Shown here: positions 16,712-25,691 of the stretch, piece by piece
Layout of the letters: each line of letters opens with the position of its first letter
Numbering within the stretch: the first letter of the stretch is position 1
Assembly (NCBI RefSeq): GCF_038811545.1
Contig: NZ_CP133319.1
Span: 1,889,516 to 1,953,515 of the forward strand
Origin: Rhodoligotrophos sp. CJ14
GTDB lineage: Bacteria > Pseudomonadota > Alphaproteobacteria > Rhizobiales > Im1
Reading direction: 5' to 3'
Length of the DNA: 64,000 nucleotides
Made by a program: the position numbers and the translations under genes
Notes under the pieces: generated by a model
Databases searched by the model: none
What the model was told of the DNA's origin: nothing
What the model saw: only the letters and a program-made list of their open reading frames with translations

Positions 16712-17956
16712 TTGAGCAGCACCAAGCAGGAGACGGTGGCCGTCTCTCAAAGCCCTGTTGTGACGGCCATCTCGGCCACCACCATCGTCCAGGTGCTGAG
16801 CTCCTTGATCGCGCTCGGAGTGCCGGTTCTTGCGCCGGCGATCGCCGCTGATCTTGGCATGGATCCCAAACTCATCGGCTATTATCCGGGCATCCTCTAT
16901 TCCGCGGCTTTGGCGATCTGCATTATTGGCGATCCGCTTCTCTCGCTGGTGCGGCCGATGCTTCGCAGCCTCGTCTGCGTTCTGATCAGCATCGTCGGCC
17001 TCGCCCTCCTGCTTGGCGCGAGCCTGCCATTCTTCATACTGGGTGCCCTGATGATCGGCCTCGGCTATGGGCCGATCGTCCCCTCCACCTCTCAGATCCT
17101 CTCCGCCCGCACACCGGGCAAGCATGCCAACCTGATCTTCTCGCTCAAGCAATCGGGAGCACCGCTTGGCGGCATTCTCGCGGGCATCATCATGCCCTTT
17201 CTGGTCGGATATGCCGGTGGATGGAAGGGTGCGATCGAAGTCGTGGCTGTTGGCGGTGTGCTCGTGTTGCTGGCACTCAGCCCCTTGACCCCGCGGCTCG
17301 ACAAGGGGGTGACGCCACTGCGATCGGCAGGGATGCTCGCCCCCATCAAGGCAGTGCTGGCCGTGCCGTCGCTCAGGCAGTTGGTGATCATGTCCTCCTC
17401 TTACGGCGGCATGCAGCTCTGCCTCGGCGCCTTCCTGACGGTCTACCTGGTCCACGTGCTCAACCTCGATTTCGGATTGGCCGGTCTGGTCTTCGGCGTC
17501 AGCCAGGCCGCTGGCATGATCGGCCGCCTCGTCTGGGGTTATGTGGCCGACCGCTTCTTTACGCCGAAGACGCTGATGGCTTTCCTGGGCTTCGCCATGG
17601 CAGCATCCGCATTCCTGGTCGCCGCCTTCTCGGCCGAGTGGCCGTTCTGGGCAATCTTGGTGGTTTCAGCCGCTTATGGGGGCACGGCCATGGGATGGAA
17701 CGGCGTACTCCTCGCCGAGGTCGCGCGCATTGCCCCGCCGGGCGAGACTGGCCGGGTAACGAGCGGCGTCATGAGCGCCAACTATGCCGGCGTGATCGTC
17801 GGGCCGCTACTATTCACGGCCATCGCCTATGTGATGAGCACCCAGCGCGCCGGCTTTATCCTGATTGGCATCATAACAGCCCTCAGCGCCTGCACATCCT
17901 TCCGCGTGCGAACCAGCCGCGACGAGGCTGAAATACAGGGCTCCACCAAATTCTAG
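16712..17956 (+). CDS. MFS transporter
   Basis: A member of the major facilitator superfamily with about twelve hydrophobic segments, roughly 400 residues. It has an MFS-like motif after helix 2 and the DRF-FTPKT loop (VADRFFTPKTLMAFLG) in the middle region. The start is uncertain: TTG at 16712 has GGGG eight bases upstream, TTG at 16682 and GTG at 16736 are alternatives; all lie before the first helix (VTAISATTIVQVLSSLI). It probably exports or imports a pathway compound for the island that ends here. Direction and substrate cannot be told. Confidence 0.85.
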   Translation: MSSTKQETVAVSQSPVVTAISATTIVQVLSSLIALGVPVLAPAIAADLGMDPKLIGYYPGILYSAALAICIIGDPLLSLVRPMLRSLVCVLISIVGLALLLGASLPFFILGALMIGLGYGPIVPSTSQILSARTPGKHANLIFSLKQSGAPLGGILAGIIMPFLVGYAGGWKGAIEVVAVGGVLVLLALSPLTPRLDKGVTPLRSAGMLAPIKAVLAVPSLRQLVIMSSSYGGMQLCLGAFLTVYLVHVLNLDFGLAGLVFGVSQAAGMIGRLVWGYVADRFFTPKTLMAFLGFAMAASAFLVAAFSAEWPFWAILVVSAAYGGTAMGWNGVLLAEVARIAPPGETGRVTSGVMSANYAGVIVGPLLFTAIAYVMSTQRAGFILIGIITALSACTSFRVRTSRDEAEIQGSTKF

Positions 17957-17975
17957 CAGGCCTCTCGCCCACGCT

Positions 17976-19097
17976 TCACTCTCCGCCCACCACCTTCCCC
18001 GCGATAACGAACGGACTGGAGATGGTTGCTCCGAGAGCCCGCAGCACGAAGGCACCCGCCTGGCGAACCTCGCCCCCCGGTCCTCGCCCGTCGGTCGCTT
18101 CGATCCTCGGGTGAAGGGCTGCGAGCGCGACGAACCGGTTATGCTTGAACCGGTCGGAGGTTTGCAGCTCCGAGATATCGATGATCCGGACCTTTGCCTC
18201 ACGCGCAGCGCTGGCAACCCGTGGATCATTCACGTCGAGCTTGCCGACCCGCTGCCGCTCGGTGGACAGAAGCTCCGAGACTGACAGAGCAACGTCATCG
18301 CGCGAAACGAGAATGGTCAAAGGCGGTGAGAGCGGGCCTATCACCTTGAGCTGCGCACGAAATACATCCACATCGATATCGGGGGCAGCCAGAATGACAT
18401 GGAGCCTGTCGACGACCTTGTTCTTTCCAGTAAGCCGGAGCTGACGCAGGGCCTCGGTCGTCAACCACGCGCCCATGCTGTGACCAATGATCGTGATTTC
18501 GCCTGTGGACGGCTTGGTCGCGAGCATGGTCAGCAGATCCACGAGTTGGTCACGCGAATAGGTAACAGCGTCCTTGTCCGCCACATAGCCGCTGACGCGC
18601 CCTTCCGATGGCCAGGCGAACAGAATCGGCACGCCCGCTGCCCCCGAATCCACGGTCATCTGCGCCATCCGGAACAGTGCTTCCTGGAAATTGGTGTTAT
18701 AGCCGTGAACAAAGACACCGATATCCGGAGGCACTCCATTCCGCTTTCGGGAAATTTCCCGCTCGAAACCGGGCCGGTCGAGCAGGTGCCGCTCGATGGT
18801 CACGAAATCCGTTGCTGCATTGCTTTTGCCATTCGGCCACTCGATATTGCCGGGCTTGTGTGCTCGCGGGATGGAGATTGTGAAACGCGCATAGCTCATT
18901 TGCGCGGCCCGGTTCGACGTGAACACGCCGCTTGCCGGGTTACCATCTCTCGTCGTCGCCACATAGATCGTGACGGTTTTCGCCCCTGGGGCAGATACCG
19001 GCATCGCCTGGAGCACTTCGGGGCCGGGCCTGCCGGCGCACCCGGCGAGAAAGCAGGCCGAAAACAGAAGCACCACGTAAAAGTTGATCTTGGTCAT
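17976..19097 (-). CDS. DUF900-type alpha/beta-hydrolase lipoprotein
   Basis: This 373-residue protein has a lipoprotein signal peptide with lipobox LAGC (C20), so it is expected to be lipid-anchored outside the cytoplasm. The hydrolase domain has the DUF900 pattern: TIYVATTRDGN at the start, VFVHGYNTNFQEALFRMAQ for the oxyanion region, and the nucleophile elbow GHSMG. Late acid and histidine residues are in the second half. The natural substrate of this family is unknown. The gene ends 20 bases from the convergent MFS gene and diverges from an AraC regulator. Confidence 0.85.
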   Translation of the reverse strand: MTKINFYVVLLFSACFLAGCAGRPGPEVLQAMPVSAPGAKTVTIYVATTRDGNPASGVFTSNRAAQMSYARFTISIPRAHKPGNIEWPNGKSNAATDFVTIERHLLDRPGFEREISRKRNGVPPDIGVFVHGYNTNFQEALFRMAQMTVDSGAAGVPILFAWPSEGRVSGYVADKDAVTYSRDQLVDLLTMLATKPSTGEITIIGHSMGAWLTTEALRQLRLTGKNKVVDRLHVILAAPDIDVDVFRAQLKVIGPLSPPLTILVSRDDVALSVSELLSTERQRVGKLDVNDPRVASAAREAKVRIIDISELQTSDRFKHNRFVALAALHPRIEATDGRGPGGEVRQAGAFVLRALGATISSPFVIAGKVVGGE

Positions 19098-19219
19098 GTG
19101 CGAAGGCCAATACCGTCACGGTTTTCGTGCCAAGGCCTGGGGCAGCCTGTGCTATGGAGGAGCGCAGAATCCTGCTCTGGTCTGGCAGGAGGGCGAGACA
19201 ACCAGCAGCGAACAGAACA

Positions 19220-19990
19220 ATGCAACAGACGATGGCCGAACTCCGGGTCTATGGCCCGGAGAGCAAGCGGCACCGGCACGAATTCCATCAAATGGTGCTC
19301 CCGAATCGCGGCGTGCTGGAACTGGAGGTGGAGCATCGCTCCGGTATCGTGGCCCCTGGGCAGGCGGCATTCATCCCCGCCGGCGAGAGCCATGCGTTCA
19401 GTGCACAGAACGATAATAGCTTCATCGTGACCGACCTGCCGGTCTCGGGCTGCAGTGTTCCCGATGCTGCATGGGATCGGTTCAGTCGCTCACCATTCTT
19501 CACCATCGGTCCGGCCACGCAGCTCCTGATCGATTTCCTTGGCCTGCAATTGCAACAAAGCGCGATCTCTCCCGAAGTCGTGGCGAACTGGAGCCATCTC
19601 TTCCTGCAATCGATCGATCAAGCAATCACGCCGATCGACTCCAGACAGCACAGGCTCGACCGGGCCATGGCATTCATGCGCGCCCGCCTCGCACACCCCA
19701 TCGGAATGGAGGATGTCGCCGCTGCCTGCGGTCTGAGTACGAATGCGCTCTACCGGCTGTTTAAGGCAAAAACGGGTCGAAGCCCCCAAGCTGCGCTGAA
19801 CCGTCTGCGCCTGGATCAGGCATGCCATCTGCTTGTCCACACGGACATCCCCATTGTCGAGATCGCCCTGAGAACGGGCCATGCCGATCAAAGCGCCCTG
19901 ACCCGTAAGCTCCGCCAGCAGGATGGGATCACCCCGGCAGCCCTGCGCCGCTTGGGACAAAGCGAGCGCCGAACCCGGAACGCTCGATAA
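19220..19990 (+). CDS. AraC family transcriptional regulator
   Basis: 256 residues from the ATG at 19220; the frame is open to 19127, but the upstream part has no family resemblance and would overlap the divergent gene's promoter. The N-terminus is a cupin-like sensor domain (HRHEFHQMVLPNRG, PGQAAFIPAGESHAFSA). The C-terminal pair of helix-turn-helix motifs carries the AraC signature (GMEDVAAACGLSTNALYRLFKAKTG-type, then LRTGHADQSALTRKLRQQ). It may regulate the EamA exporter 93 bases downstream, as AraC regulators of this cupin type often sit beside exporter genes; that is inference. Confidence 0.92.
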   Translation: MQQTMAELRVYGPESKRHRHEFHQMVLPNRGVLELEVEHRSGIVAPGQAAFIPAGESHAFSAQNDNSFIVTDLPVSGCSVPDAAWDRFSRSPFFTIGPATQLLIDFLGLQLQQSAISPEVVANWSHLFLQSIDQAITPIDSRQHRLDRAMAFMRARLAHPIGMEDVAAACGLSTNALYRLFKAKTGRSPQAALNRLRLDQACHLLVHTDIPIVEIALRTGHADQSALTRKLRQQDGITPAALRRLGQSERRTRNAR

Positions 19991-20083
19991 TGCCTAAACT
20001 CTGCACGATCCGAGCAAGCCTTCAGGGCTCGCATCGGCTAAACACGCACGCAGATAGGCGCGGGTAAACGGGTCTCATCGAAC

Positions 20084-20971
20084 ATGCAATCGCGCGAGCT
20101 CAAGGCAACGGCAATCGGCATTATCGCCATCCTGCTCTGGGCAAGCCTTGCCCTGCTCACCGTGAGCGCGGGCGATATTCCCCGTTTCGAGCTGCTGACT
20201 TTGACCTTCACGGTCGCCTTTGTCTCCGGCCTCGCAGCGCTCACCCTGCAGGGACGTCGCGGCCTGCACCAGCTCAAGCAGCCGCTGGCGCCATGGCTCA
20301 CCGCCTTCATCGGCATCTTCGCCTACCACGCCCTTTATTTCTTCGCCCTCTCGGCCGCACCGCCCGCCCAGGCGAGCCTGATTGCCTTTCTGTGGCCTCT
20401 CCTGATCGTGCTGCTCTCGTCTCTTGCCGCACGACAGCGGCTGCGCGTCGCGCATCTCGCCGGCGCCCTCCTCGGGCTTGCCGGAACCGCGACTTTGCTG
20501 CTCGACAAGGATACCGGCCCGATTGAGCTCGATGCGGCAGCCGGCTATGTGGCAGCCCTTGCCTGTGCCCTCGTATGGTCCAGCTATTCCGTCTACAACC
20601 GCCGCTTCGAAGCAACCCCGAGCGGCATGCTGGTCGGCGTATGCGGAGCGGTCGCGCTCGCAGGCGCGCTCTGTCACCTCCTCCTCGAGGAAACCATCGC
20701 ACCGGGCGCAACGCAATGGGCCACGATCATAGCCCTCGGCATTGGCCCCGCCGGCCTTGCCTTTCTTGCCTGGGACTATGGCACCAAGCACGGTAACCTG
20801 TCCCTGCTTGGCGCGCTGTCCTATATCGCGCCGCTGGTCTCGACCCTTCTTTTGATCGGCGCCGGCCGGGCACAGGCGACCTGGCCAGTTGCCATCGGCC
20901 TTGTGCTCATCATCGGCGGCGCGGTGATTGCGACCTTCCACGTAAAGCCTCGCGCGAGAACAGAGCCCTGA
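20084..20971 (+). CDS. EamA (DMT superfamily) transporter
   Basis: A 295-residue membrane protein with about ten hydrophobic helices arranged as two EamA repeats; the first starts at GIIAILLWASLALLTV and the second near AALACALVWSSYSVYNR. Members export amino acids or other small metabolites across the inner membrane. The start ATG fits the first helix. It follows an AraC regulator in the same direction. Substrate unknown. Confidence 0.9.
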   Translation: MQSRELKATAIGIIAILLWASLALLTVSAGDIPRFELLTLTFTVAFVSGLAALTLQGRRGLHQLKQPLAPWLTAFIGIFAYHALYFFALSAAPPAQASLIAFLWPLLIVLLSSLAARQRLRVAHLAGALLGLAGTATLLLDKDTGPIELDAAAGYVAALACALVWSSYSVYNRRFEATPSGMLVGVCGAVALAGALCHLLLEETIAPGATQWATIIALGIGPAGLAFLAWDYGTKHGNLSLLGALSYIAPLVSTLLLIGAGRAQATWPVAIGLVLIIGGAVIATFHVKPRARTEP

Positions 20972-21057
20972 CGATCCGGGATGGGAACCCCGCAAGCTGC
21001 GATGCATTGCCTTAGGGTTCACTCCTCAGCCGCGAAGCCTGGACGCAGGGATTGAGC

Positions 21058-21873
21058 ATGAGCGACACACCTCCGCCGCATGGAACGGCGTCTGCCGGCC
21101 TCAAGCTGCAAGATCGCATAGCCGTCATCACCGGCTCCGACTCCGGCATGGGTCAGGCTATGGCCGAAGCCTTCGCGGGACAGGGCGCCGATATCGTCGT
21201 CACCTTTCACACCGACCAGCAAGGGGCTGAGGAAACGGCGCGCCTTGTGGCCGCGGCTGGCCGGCGCGCAATTGTCCGCCAGCTCGACGTGCGCGATGAG
21301 CGCGCGGTCGCCAGACTGTTCGACGAGCTCGGGCCGGAGCTTGGCACCCCTCATATCCTCGTCAACAATGCCGGGGTCGGCTCGAGCGGAATGACCGTTG
21401 CTGAAACGCCGACCGAGGAATTCGACAAGGTCATCAAGACCGATCTCTACGGCCCCTTCTTCTGCTGCCGCGAGTTCATTCGGCACCGCGAGGCGGCGGG
21501 CGGCGGTGGTAAGATCATCAACATCACCTCCGTCCACGAAGCCATTCCAAGCGCGCAAAATGCCGCCTATGGCGCCGCAAAGGGAGGGCTGCTGACCTTC
21601 ACCCGCAGCCTTGCCCTTGAGCTCGCTCCATTGAAGATCAACGTGAACGCCATCGCGCCGGGCCTCATCCGCACGCCGATGACCATGAAGCGCACCGAAG
21701 ACCCGGAGAAACGGATAGAGGAAATGCCCCACATTCCCTGGCATCGCCCGGGTGAGCCTTGGGAGGTTGCGCGACTTGCGCTCTATCTCGCATCTCCCGA
21801 TGCGGACTACGTCACCGGCCAGAGCTTTACGATCGACGGCGGCCTGGAAATGAACTGGGGCCAGGGCGCGTGA
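21058..21873 (+). CDS. SDR family oxidoreductase (glucose/ribitol dehydrogenase-like)
   Basis: 271 residues from the ATG at 21058 (a TTG at 21052 would add two). The glycine motif is TGSDSGMG, NNAG is at 103-106, and the active site is S158 in NITSVHE with Y171 and K175 (YGAAK). A C-terminal VTGQSFTIDGG is present. It resembles glucose 1-dehydrogenase-like and YhdG-type stress SDRs. It is followed by a DUF2934 gene; both types are often found in stress-related gene groups, but no EcfG promoter match was found here. Confidence 0.9.
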   Translation: MSDTPPPHGTASAGLKLQDRIAVITGSDSGMGQAMAEAFAGQGADIVVTFHTDQQGAEETARLVAAAGRRAIVRQLDVRDERAVARLFDELGPELGTPHILVNNAGVGSSGMTVAETPTEEFDKVIKTDLYGPFFCCREFIRHREAAGGGGKIINITSVHEAIPSAQNAAYGAAKGGLLTFTRSLALELAPLKINVNAIAPGLIRTPMTMKRTEDPEKRIEEMPHIPWHRPGEPWEVARLALYLASPDADYVTGQSFTIDGGLEMNWGQGA

Positions 21874-21983
21874 TGCGGCCTTCATATGCCAGGCACTTGT
21901 GCAGGGAACGCCATGTGCAACCAATCCATTTATGGTCAGTCGAATACCCCACGGGCTGAGCCCAGGCGCTTGGGCTCTTTTCA

Positions 21984-22334
21984 ATGGAGACGATGATGGG
22001 CGATCGGGAGCAGCGGATTCGGGAGCGGGCGCATCAAATATGGGAGCAGGAAGGCCGCCCGGAGGGGCGCCATGACGAGCACTGGGAACGTGCCGCACGC
22101 GCAATCGACGAAGAGGATATGGGCCAGACGGCCGGCCGTAAGGAGGCCGATGGTAAAGCCGCACCGAAGAAGCGGACCTCGCGCAGCACCTCGAATGTGG
22201 GTCAGGCCTCGGGCCTGCAGCCGGGAGGCACGACCCCCGGGGGCAGCCCCGCTGCTGGAATGGGCAGCATGGGCCGCGGTGGCGGCAGCACGGCCAAGGC
22301 CTCGACCGGCTCGAGCAAGGGAGCACGCCGCTAG
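21984..22334 (+). CDS. DUF2934 domain protein
   Basis: A 116-residue hydrophilic protein. Residues of about 9-40 are a DUF2934 domain (RIRERAHQIWEQEGRPEGRH-type, then EHWERAARAI); the rest is a low-complexity basic tail rich in Gly, Ser, Thr and Lys. ATG at 21984 or 21996 could be the start. The domain has no known activity; such short proteins are common in Hyphomicrobiales and often stress-linked. Confidence 0.8.
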   Translation: METMMGDREQRIRERAHQIWEQEGRPEGRHDEHWERAARAIDEEDMGQTAGRKEADGKAAPKKRTSRSTSNVGQASGLQPGGTTPGGSPAAGMGSMGRGGGSTAKASTGSSKGARR

Positions 22335-22357
22335 AGCTGTAGCGCTATATTGATAGC

Positions 22358-23203
22358 TTATCCCTCGGCGAGTTGAGGCGCGAGCCTCCGGCGGGCGCGC
22401 TCGTTCCTCAACCTGAGCCACTCGACCAGCAACAGCAGGAACACCGCCAACAGCGTCAGGATCGTTGCGACCGCTGCAATGGTCGGGTTGAAGCTGTCAC
22501 GCAAACCGGAAAACATCTCACGTGGAATGGTGCGCTGGTGCGGGGCGCCCAGCAGCAGCACCACGACCACCTCATCGAGTGAGGTCGCAAACGCAAACAG
22601 CGCGCCCGAGATGACACCGGGCCTCACCAGCGGCAGCATGATCTTCCGGAAGACCACATGTGGCGCAGCCCCGAGGCTTGCCCCGGCACGCGCGAGATTA
22701 CGGTCGAATGATGCCAATGCCGCTCCCACGGTGACCACCACGAAAGGCGAGCCCAGCGCCGCATGGGCGAGGATGAGGCCGGTATAAGTCTGGGTGAGCC
22801 CGAGCGGGGCAAAGAAGAAATAGAGACCGACCGCCACGATGACGATCGGCACGATGAGCGGTGACAAAAGCAGCGCCGTGAGAAACCCCTTCCCCCGAAA
22901 ATCCGCCATCTGCAAGCCGATGGCCGCGAGCGTCCCCAGCACTGTTGCGATGATGGTGGCGGGTATACCGATCAGGAACGAGTTCTTGACCGCGATCTGC
23001 CACTTCTCGCTCGAAAACACCGCATCATACCAATGGGTAGTGAACCCGCGCAGCGGATAGGTGAGGAATTGTGAATCATTGAACGAGAGCGGCAGGATCG
23101 CAATAATCGGCGCGATCAGGAAGAACAGCACCGCGACGCCGAAGATGCGCAATGCCCAGCGCGCCACCACCTCGGTTCTGGTCAGGGCTGAATGCTGCAT
23201 CAC
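22358..23203 (-). CDS. ABC transporter permease, PotC-type (spermidine/putrescine family)
   Basis: A 281-residue inner-membrane permease with six predicted helices and the binding-protein-dependent transport signature around SLGAAPHVVFRKIMLPLVRPG (EAA loop that contacts the ATPase). The start is a GTG at 23203 directly after the previous stop, or an ATG three bases later. It is the last gene of a four-gene operon with an ATPase, a binding protein and a second permease. Polyamine-type systems in this group also carry opines, amino-acid derivatives and other cations. Confidence 0.92.
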   Translation of the reverse strand: MMQHSALTRTEVVARWALRIFGVAVLFFLIAPIIAILPLSFNDSQFLTYPLRGFTTHWYDAVFSSEKWQIAVKNSFLIGIPATIIATVLGTLAAIGLQMADFRGKGFLTALLLSPLIVPIVIVAVGLYFFFAPLGLTQTYTGLILAHAALGSPFVVVTVGAALASFDRNLARAGASLGAAPHVVFRKIMLPLVRPGVISGALFAFATSLDEVVVVLLLGAPHQRTIPREMFSGLRDSFNPTIAAVATILTLLAVFLLLLVEWLRLRNERARRRLAPQLAEG

Positions 23204-24433
23204 CTATCCCAGCTTGATCTGGCCCAGATTGGTGAGCCGCGCATAAACGAAATAGAGGATTGCCGTCGCCACCAGCAACAGCACACCCAACGCGGCTGCC
23301 AAGCCCCAATTGGCGCTGGATGTCGTGTAATAGGCGATGAAATAGGCGAGCATCTGGTCATTCGCGCCGCCCACCAGAGCGGGCGTCACGTAATAGCCCA
23401 GCGCCATGATGAACACGAGCAGCGTGCCGGCCGCAACCCCGGGGAAGGTCTGCGGCAGATAAACCTTGAAGAACGCCATCGCTGGATGCGCTCCGAGCGA
23501 CTGGGCCGCCTGCATATAGGTGGGCGGAATGGTCTTCATCGTGGCAATGATCGGCAGCACCATGAACGGCAATTGCACATGCACCATGGCGATGAGCACG
23601 CCGATCCGGTTGTAGATGAGCCGGACCGGCCCATCGGTGAGGCCCGAGGCCTGCAGGGCATCATTGACGATCCCCTGATCCTGTAACAGCACGATCCAGG
23701 CGGCGGACCGCACGAGCAAGGATGTCCAGAGCGGCAGCAGCACCAGGATCATGAGCAGATTGCCGGTGCGCTCGGATGCATTCGCCACGAAATAGGCCAG
23801 CGGAAAACCGAGCAGCAGGCACAGCAGCGTGACCGAGACCGACATGACCGCCGTCCGCTGCAATACGGCAAGATAGAGCGACTGGTCCGGCGGCCGGCGC
23901 GTAATATGATTGGACGCGTCCCGCTCGAGATCGAGCGCGGTCAGAAGGTAGAAATCGGTGAGCGGCCCGGCCGCATCCGCCAGCGCGATCCAGGTCTTCT
24001 GGTTGCCCCAAGCAGGATCGGCAGCGATCAGCGCATCGCGCCACGATGCCGGCTCCCCCTCTTCGCCGCGCAACGCCCGGCCGGTGCTCATCACCAGGCT
24101 GCGGCCGTCGGCCAGCGCATAATTGAGACGGCGCGCGGCCCCGGCGATGGTTCGCTCTTCTGCCGACTGCCTGATGTCCCGTCCCAATGCGGCGAACATC
24201 GCTTCATCCGGCGGGGAGGTCCGATCCCAGCTTCGCAGCACCGCCGACGCGTGAGGCCACGTATCGGTGAGATCGGTATCCACGACCGCCCGTCTCAGCA
24301 TGTCGGCGATCGGCACGATGAAAGAGAACATCAGAAAGAGAAACAGGGGCAGCACGAGAGCGAGCGCGGCCAGCCGCCTGCGCTGCCCGGCCCGCCTGAG
24401 GTCGCGCCGGAGCTTTATCGCCTCATCAACCAT
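23204..24433 (-). CDS. ABC transporter permease, PotB-type, with periplasmic insertion
   Basis: At 409 residues this is about 110 longer than E. coli PotB. Helix 1 (LAALALVLPLFLFLMFSFIV) is followed by a hydrophilic stretch at residues of about 48-170 that should lie in the periplasm before the remaining helices, then the EAA loop (AAQSLGAHPAMAFFKVYLPQ). Similar insertions are known in alphaproteobacterial PotB/PotH-like permeases. The stop touches the start of the PotC-type gene, so the two are translationally coupled. Confidence 0.92.
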   Translation of the reverse strand: MVDEAIKLRRDLRRAGQRRRLAALALVLPLFLFLMFSFIVPIADMLRRAVVDTDLTDTWPHASAVLRSWDRTSPPDEAMFAALGRDIRQSAEERTIAGAARRLNYALADGRSLVMSTGRALRGEEGEPASWRDALIAADPAWGNQKTWIALADAAGPLTDFYLLTALDLERDASNHITRRPPDQSLYLAVLQRTAVMSVSVTLLCLLLGFPLAYFVANASERTGNLLMILVLLPLWTSLLVRSAAWIVLLQDQGIVNDALQASGLTDGPVRLIYNRIGVLIAMVHVQLPFMVLPIIATMKTIPPTYMQAAQSLGAHPAMAFFKVYLPQTFPGVAAGTLLVFIMALGYYVTPALVGGANDQMLAYFIAYYTTSSANWGLAAALGVLLLVATAILYFVYARLTNLGQIKLG

Positions 24434-24473
24434 GCGTTGCTAATCTCAAGAACGAACGGACTCTCTGGAAGGC

Positions 24474-24497
24474 GCCGGCGCGCATGGACGCGCCGGC
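24474..24497 (-). terminator. Strong GC hairpin between binding-protein and permease genes
   Basis: GCCGGCGCG (24474-24482) and CGCGCCGGC (24489-24497) form a perfect nine-pair stem with a six-base loop. It lies eight bases after the stop of the binding-protein gene on the minus strand and has no T-tract. This position fits an attenuator or 3'-end stabiliser that gives more binding-protein message than permease message. Confidence 0.55.
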
Positions 24498-24504
24498 AAA
24501 CCGA

Positions 24505-25566
24505 TCAGCTGGATGCCCAGGTGTTGAAGCGCTCGTTCAACCGGTCGATATTCTCGATCCAGAACTCGTCCGAGATATGGAGCACATTGGCAAAGTTCTC
24601 GGGCGCCGTTGGCAAGTCGGGCAGCCGTTTTGGATCGATCAGCTTGTCCGCCCCCTTCGCCGTCACACCATAGGCGATATAGTTGGGCAGCTTGGCCTGG
24701 TTCTCGGGCTTGCCCACATAGGCCAGGAACTTCAGCGCCTCTTCCTTGTTCGGCGAGGTCTTGAGGATCACCCAGCTGTCGAGCGTGAACAATGCGCCAT
24801 TCCACTGGATGCCGAAATTGCGGCCATCCTCGCGATTGGCTGCATCGATACGGCCGTTATACGCGGAGGTCATCACCACCTCGCCCGAGGCCAAAAGCTG
24901 CGGCGGCTGCGCGCCCGCCTTCCACCAGATGATGTCCTTCTTGATCTCATCGAGCTTCTTGAACGCGCGATCGACGCCCTCTGGCGTGGAAAGCACCTTA
25001 TAGACATCGGCGAGCGGAACCCCGTCGGCGATCAGGGCAAGCTCTAGATTGACTTTCGGACCCTGCCGCAGTGCCCGCTTGCCCGGGAATTTCTTCGTGT
25101 CGAAGAAATCGGCCCAGCCCTTAGGCTCTTCCTTCAGCTTGCTTTTGTCATAGGCAAGCACATTGTCATAGACGATCGTGCCCACACCGCACTCGCTGAC
25201 CGCCGATTCGATATAGGCGTCCTTGCCACCGATCTGGTCCCAGTCCAGCGGCTCGAACATGCCCTCGTCGCATCCGATGGTAAGCTCTTCGCTTTCGACC
25301 TGCACCAGATCCCAGCCGGAATCGGTTCCCCCTTCGACCTTCGAGCGGAGCACGCCGATGCCGCCGTCCCAGCTCTCGTCGATGAGCTTGATGCCGCTCT
25401 CCTTGGCGAAGGGCTCGAAATAGATCTTCTTCTGCGCGTCCTGATAGGCACCGCCCCAAGACACGACGGTGAGCGGCCTTTCCTGTGCCTTGGCAGCCGA
25501 TACCGCCAGGCCCACAGCCATGAGCACGCCGAGTGCGACGCCGGTTCGTCCAATCTTTCGTTTCAT
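24505..25566 (-). CDS. ABC transporter substrate-binding protein, PotD/PotF type
   Basis: 353 residues from the ATG at 25564-25566, chosen for GGGAGG at 25573-25578; the frame runs 72 bases further upstream without a ribosome binding site. A signal peptide (MKRKIGRTGVALGVLMAVG, cleavage near AKAQE) directs it to the periplasm. The mature protein begins PLTVVSWGGAYQDAQKKIYF, typical of spermidine/putrescine-type binding proteins, and contains WWKAGAQPPQLLASGEV in the ligand region. A pair of cysteines (IGCDEG and SECGVG) could form a disulfide. The ligand may be a polyamine or another cation. Confidence 0.93.
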   Translation of the reverse strand: MKRKIGRTGVALGVLMAVGLAVSAAKAQERPLTVVSWGGAYQDAQKKIYFEPFAKESGIKLIDESWDGGIGVLRSKVEGGTDSGWDLVQVESEELTIGCDEGMFEPLDWDQIGGKDAYIESAVSECGVGTIVYDNVLAYDKSKLKEEPKGWADFFDTKKFPGKRALRQGPKVNLELALIADGVPLADVYKVLSTPEGVDRAFKKLDEIKKDIIWWKAGAQPPQLLASGEVVMTSAYNGRIDAANREDGRNFGIQWNGALFTLDSWVILKTSPNKEEALKFLAYVGKPENQAKLPNYIAYGVTAKGADKLIDPKRLPDLPTAPENFANVLHISDEFWIENIDRLNERFNTWASS

Positions 25567-25603
25567 TGACAACCTCCCAACTGTTCCCCGTTGATGATCG
25601 TTC

Positions 25604-25645
25604 TTGAGCATGATCCCGGAAACTGGACGCCGGTCCATGCATGAA
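25604..25645. repeat. Decayed GAGCATGATCCCGGAAA-type intergenic repeat
   Basis: The bases from TTGAGCATGATCCCGGAAAC onward match the start of another short palindromic repeat familiar from Hyphomicrobiales (AGCATGATCCCGGAAA-type). The second arm is only partly preserved (CGGTCCATGCATG). It lies in the 125-base gap before the binding-protein gene. Recognition is from memory, with only one copy in the window. Confidence 0.35.
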
Positions 25646-25691
25646 TCAGAGATGAGAGCAGGCGGCGAACTCGAACATCAGCCATCCCGCC

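Noticed and set aside
21875-21983. EcfG promoter for the DUF2934 gene (GGAAC near 21905)
   Set aside because: No GTT is found 16-18 bases downstream; the matching positions read CCA or CAT.
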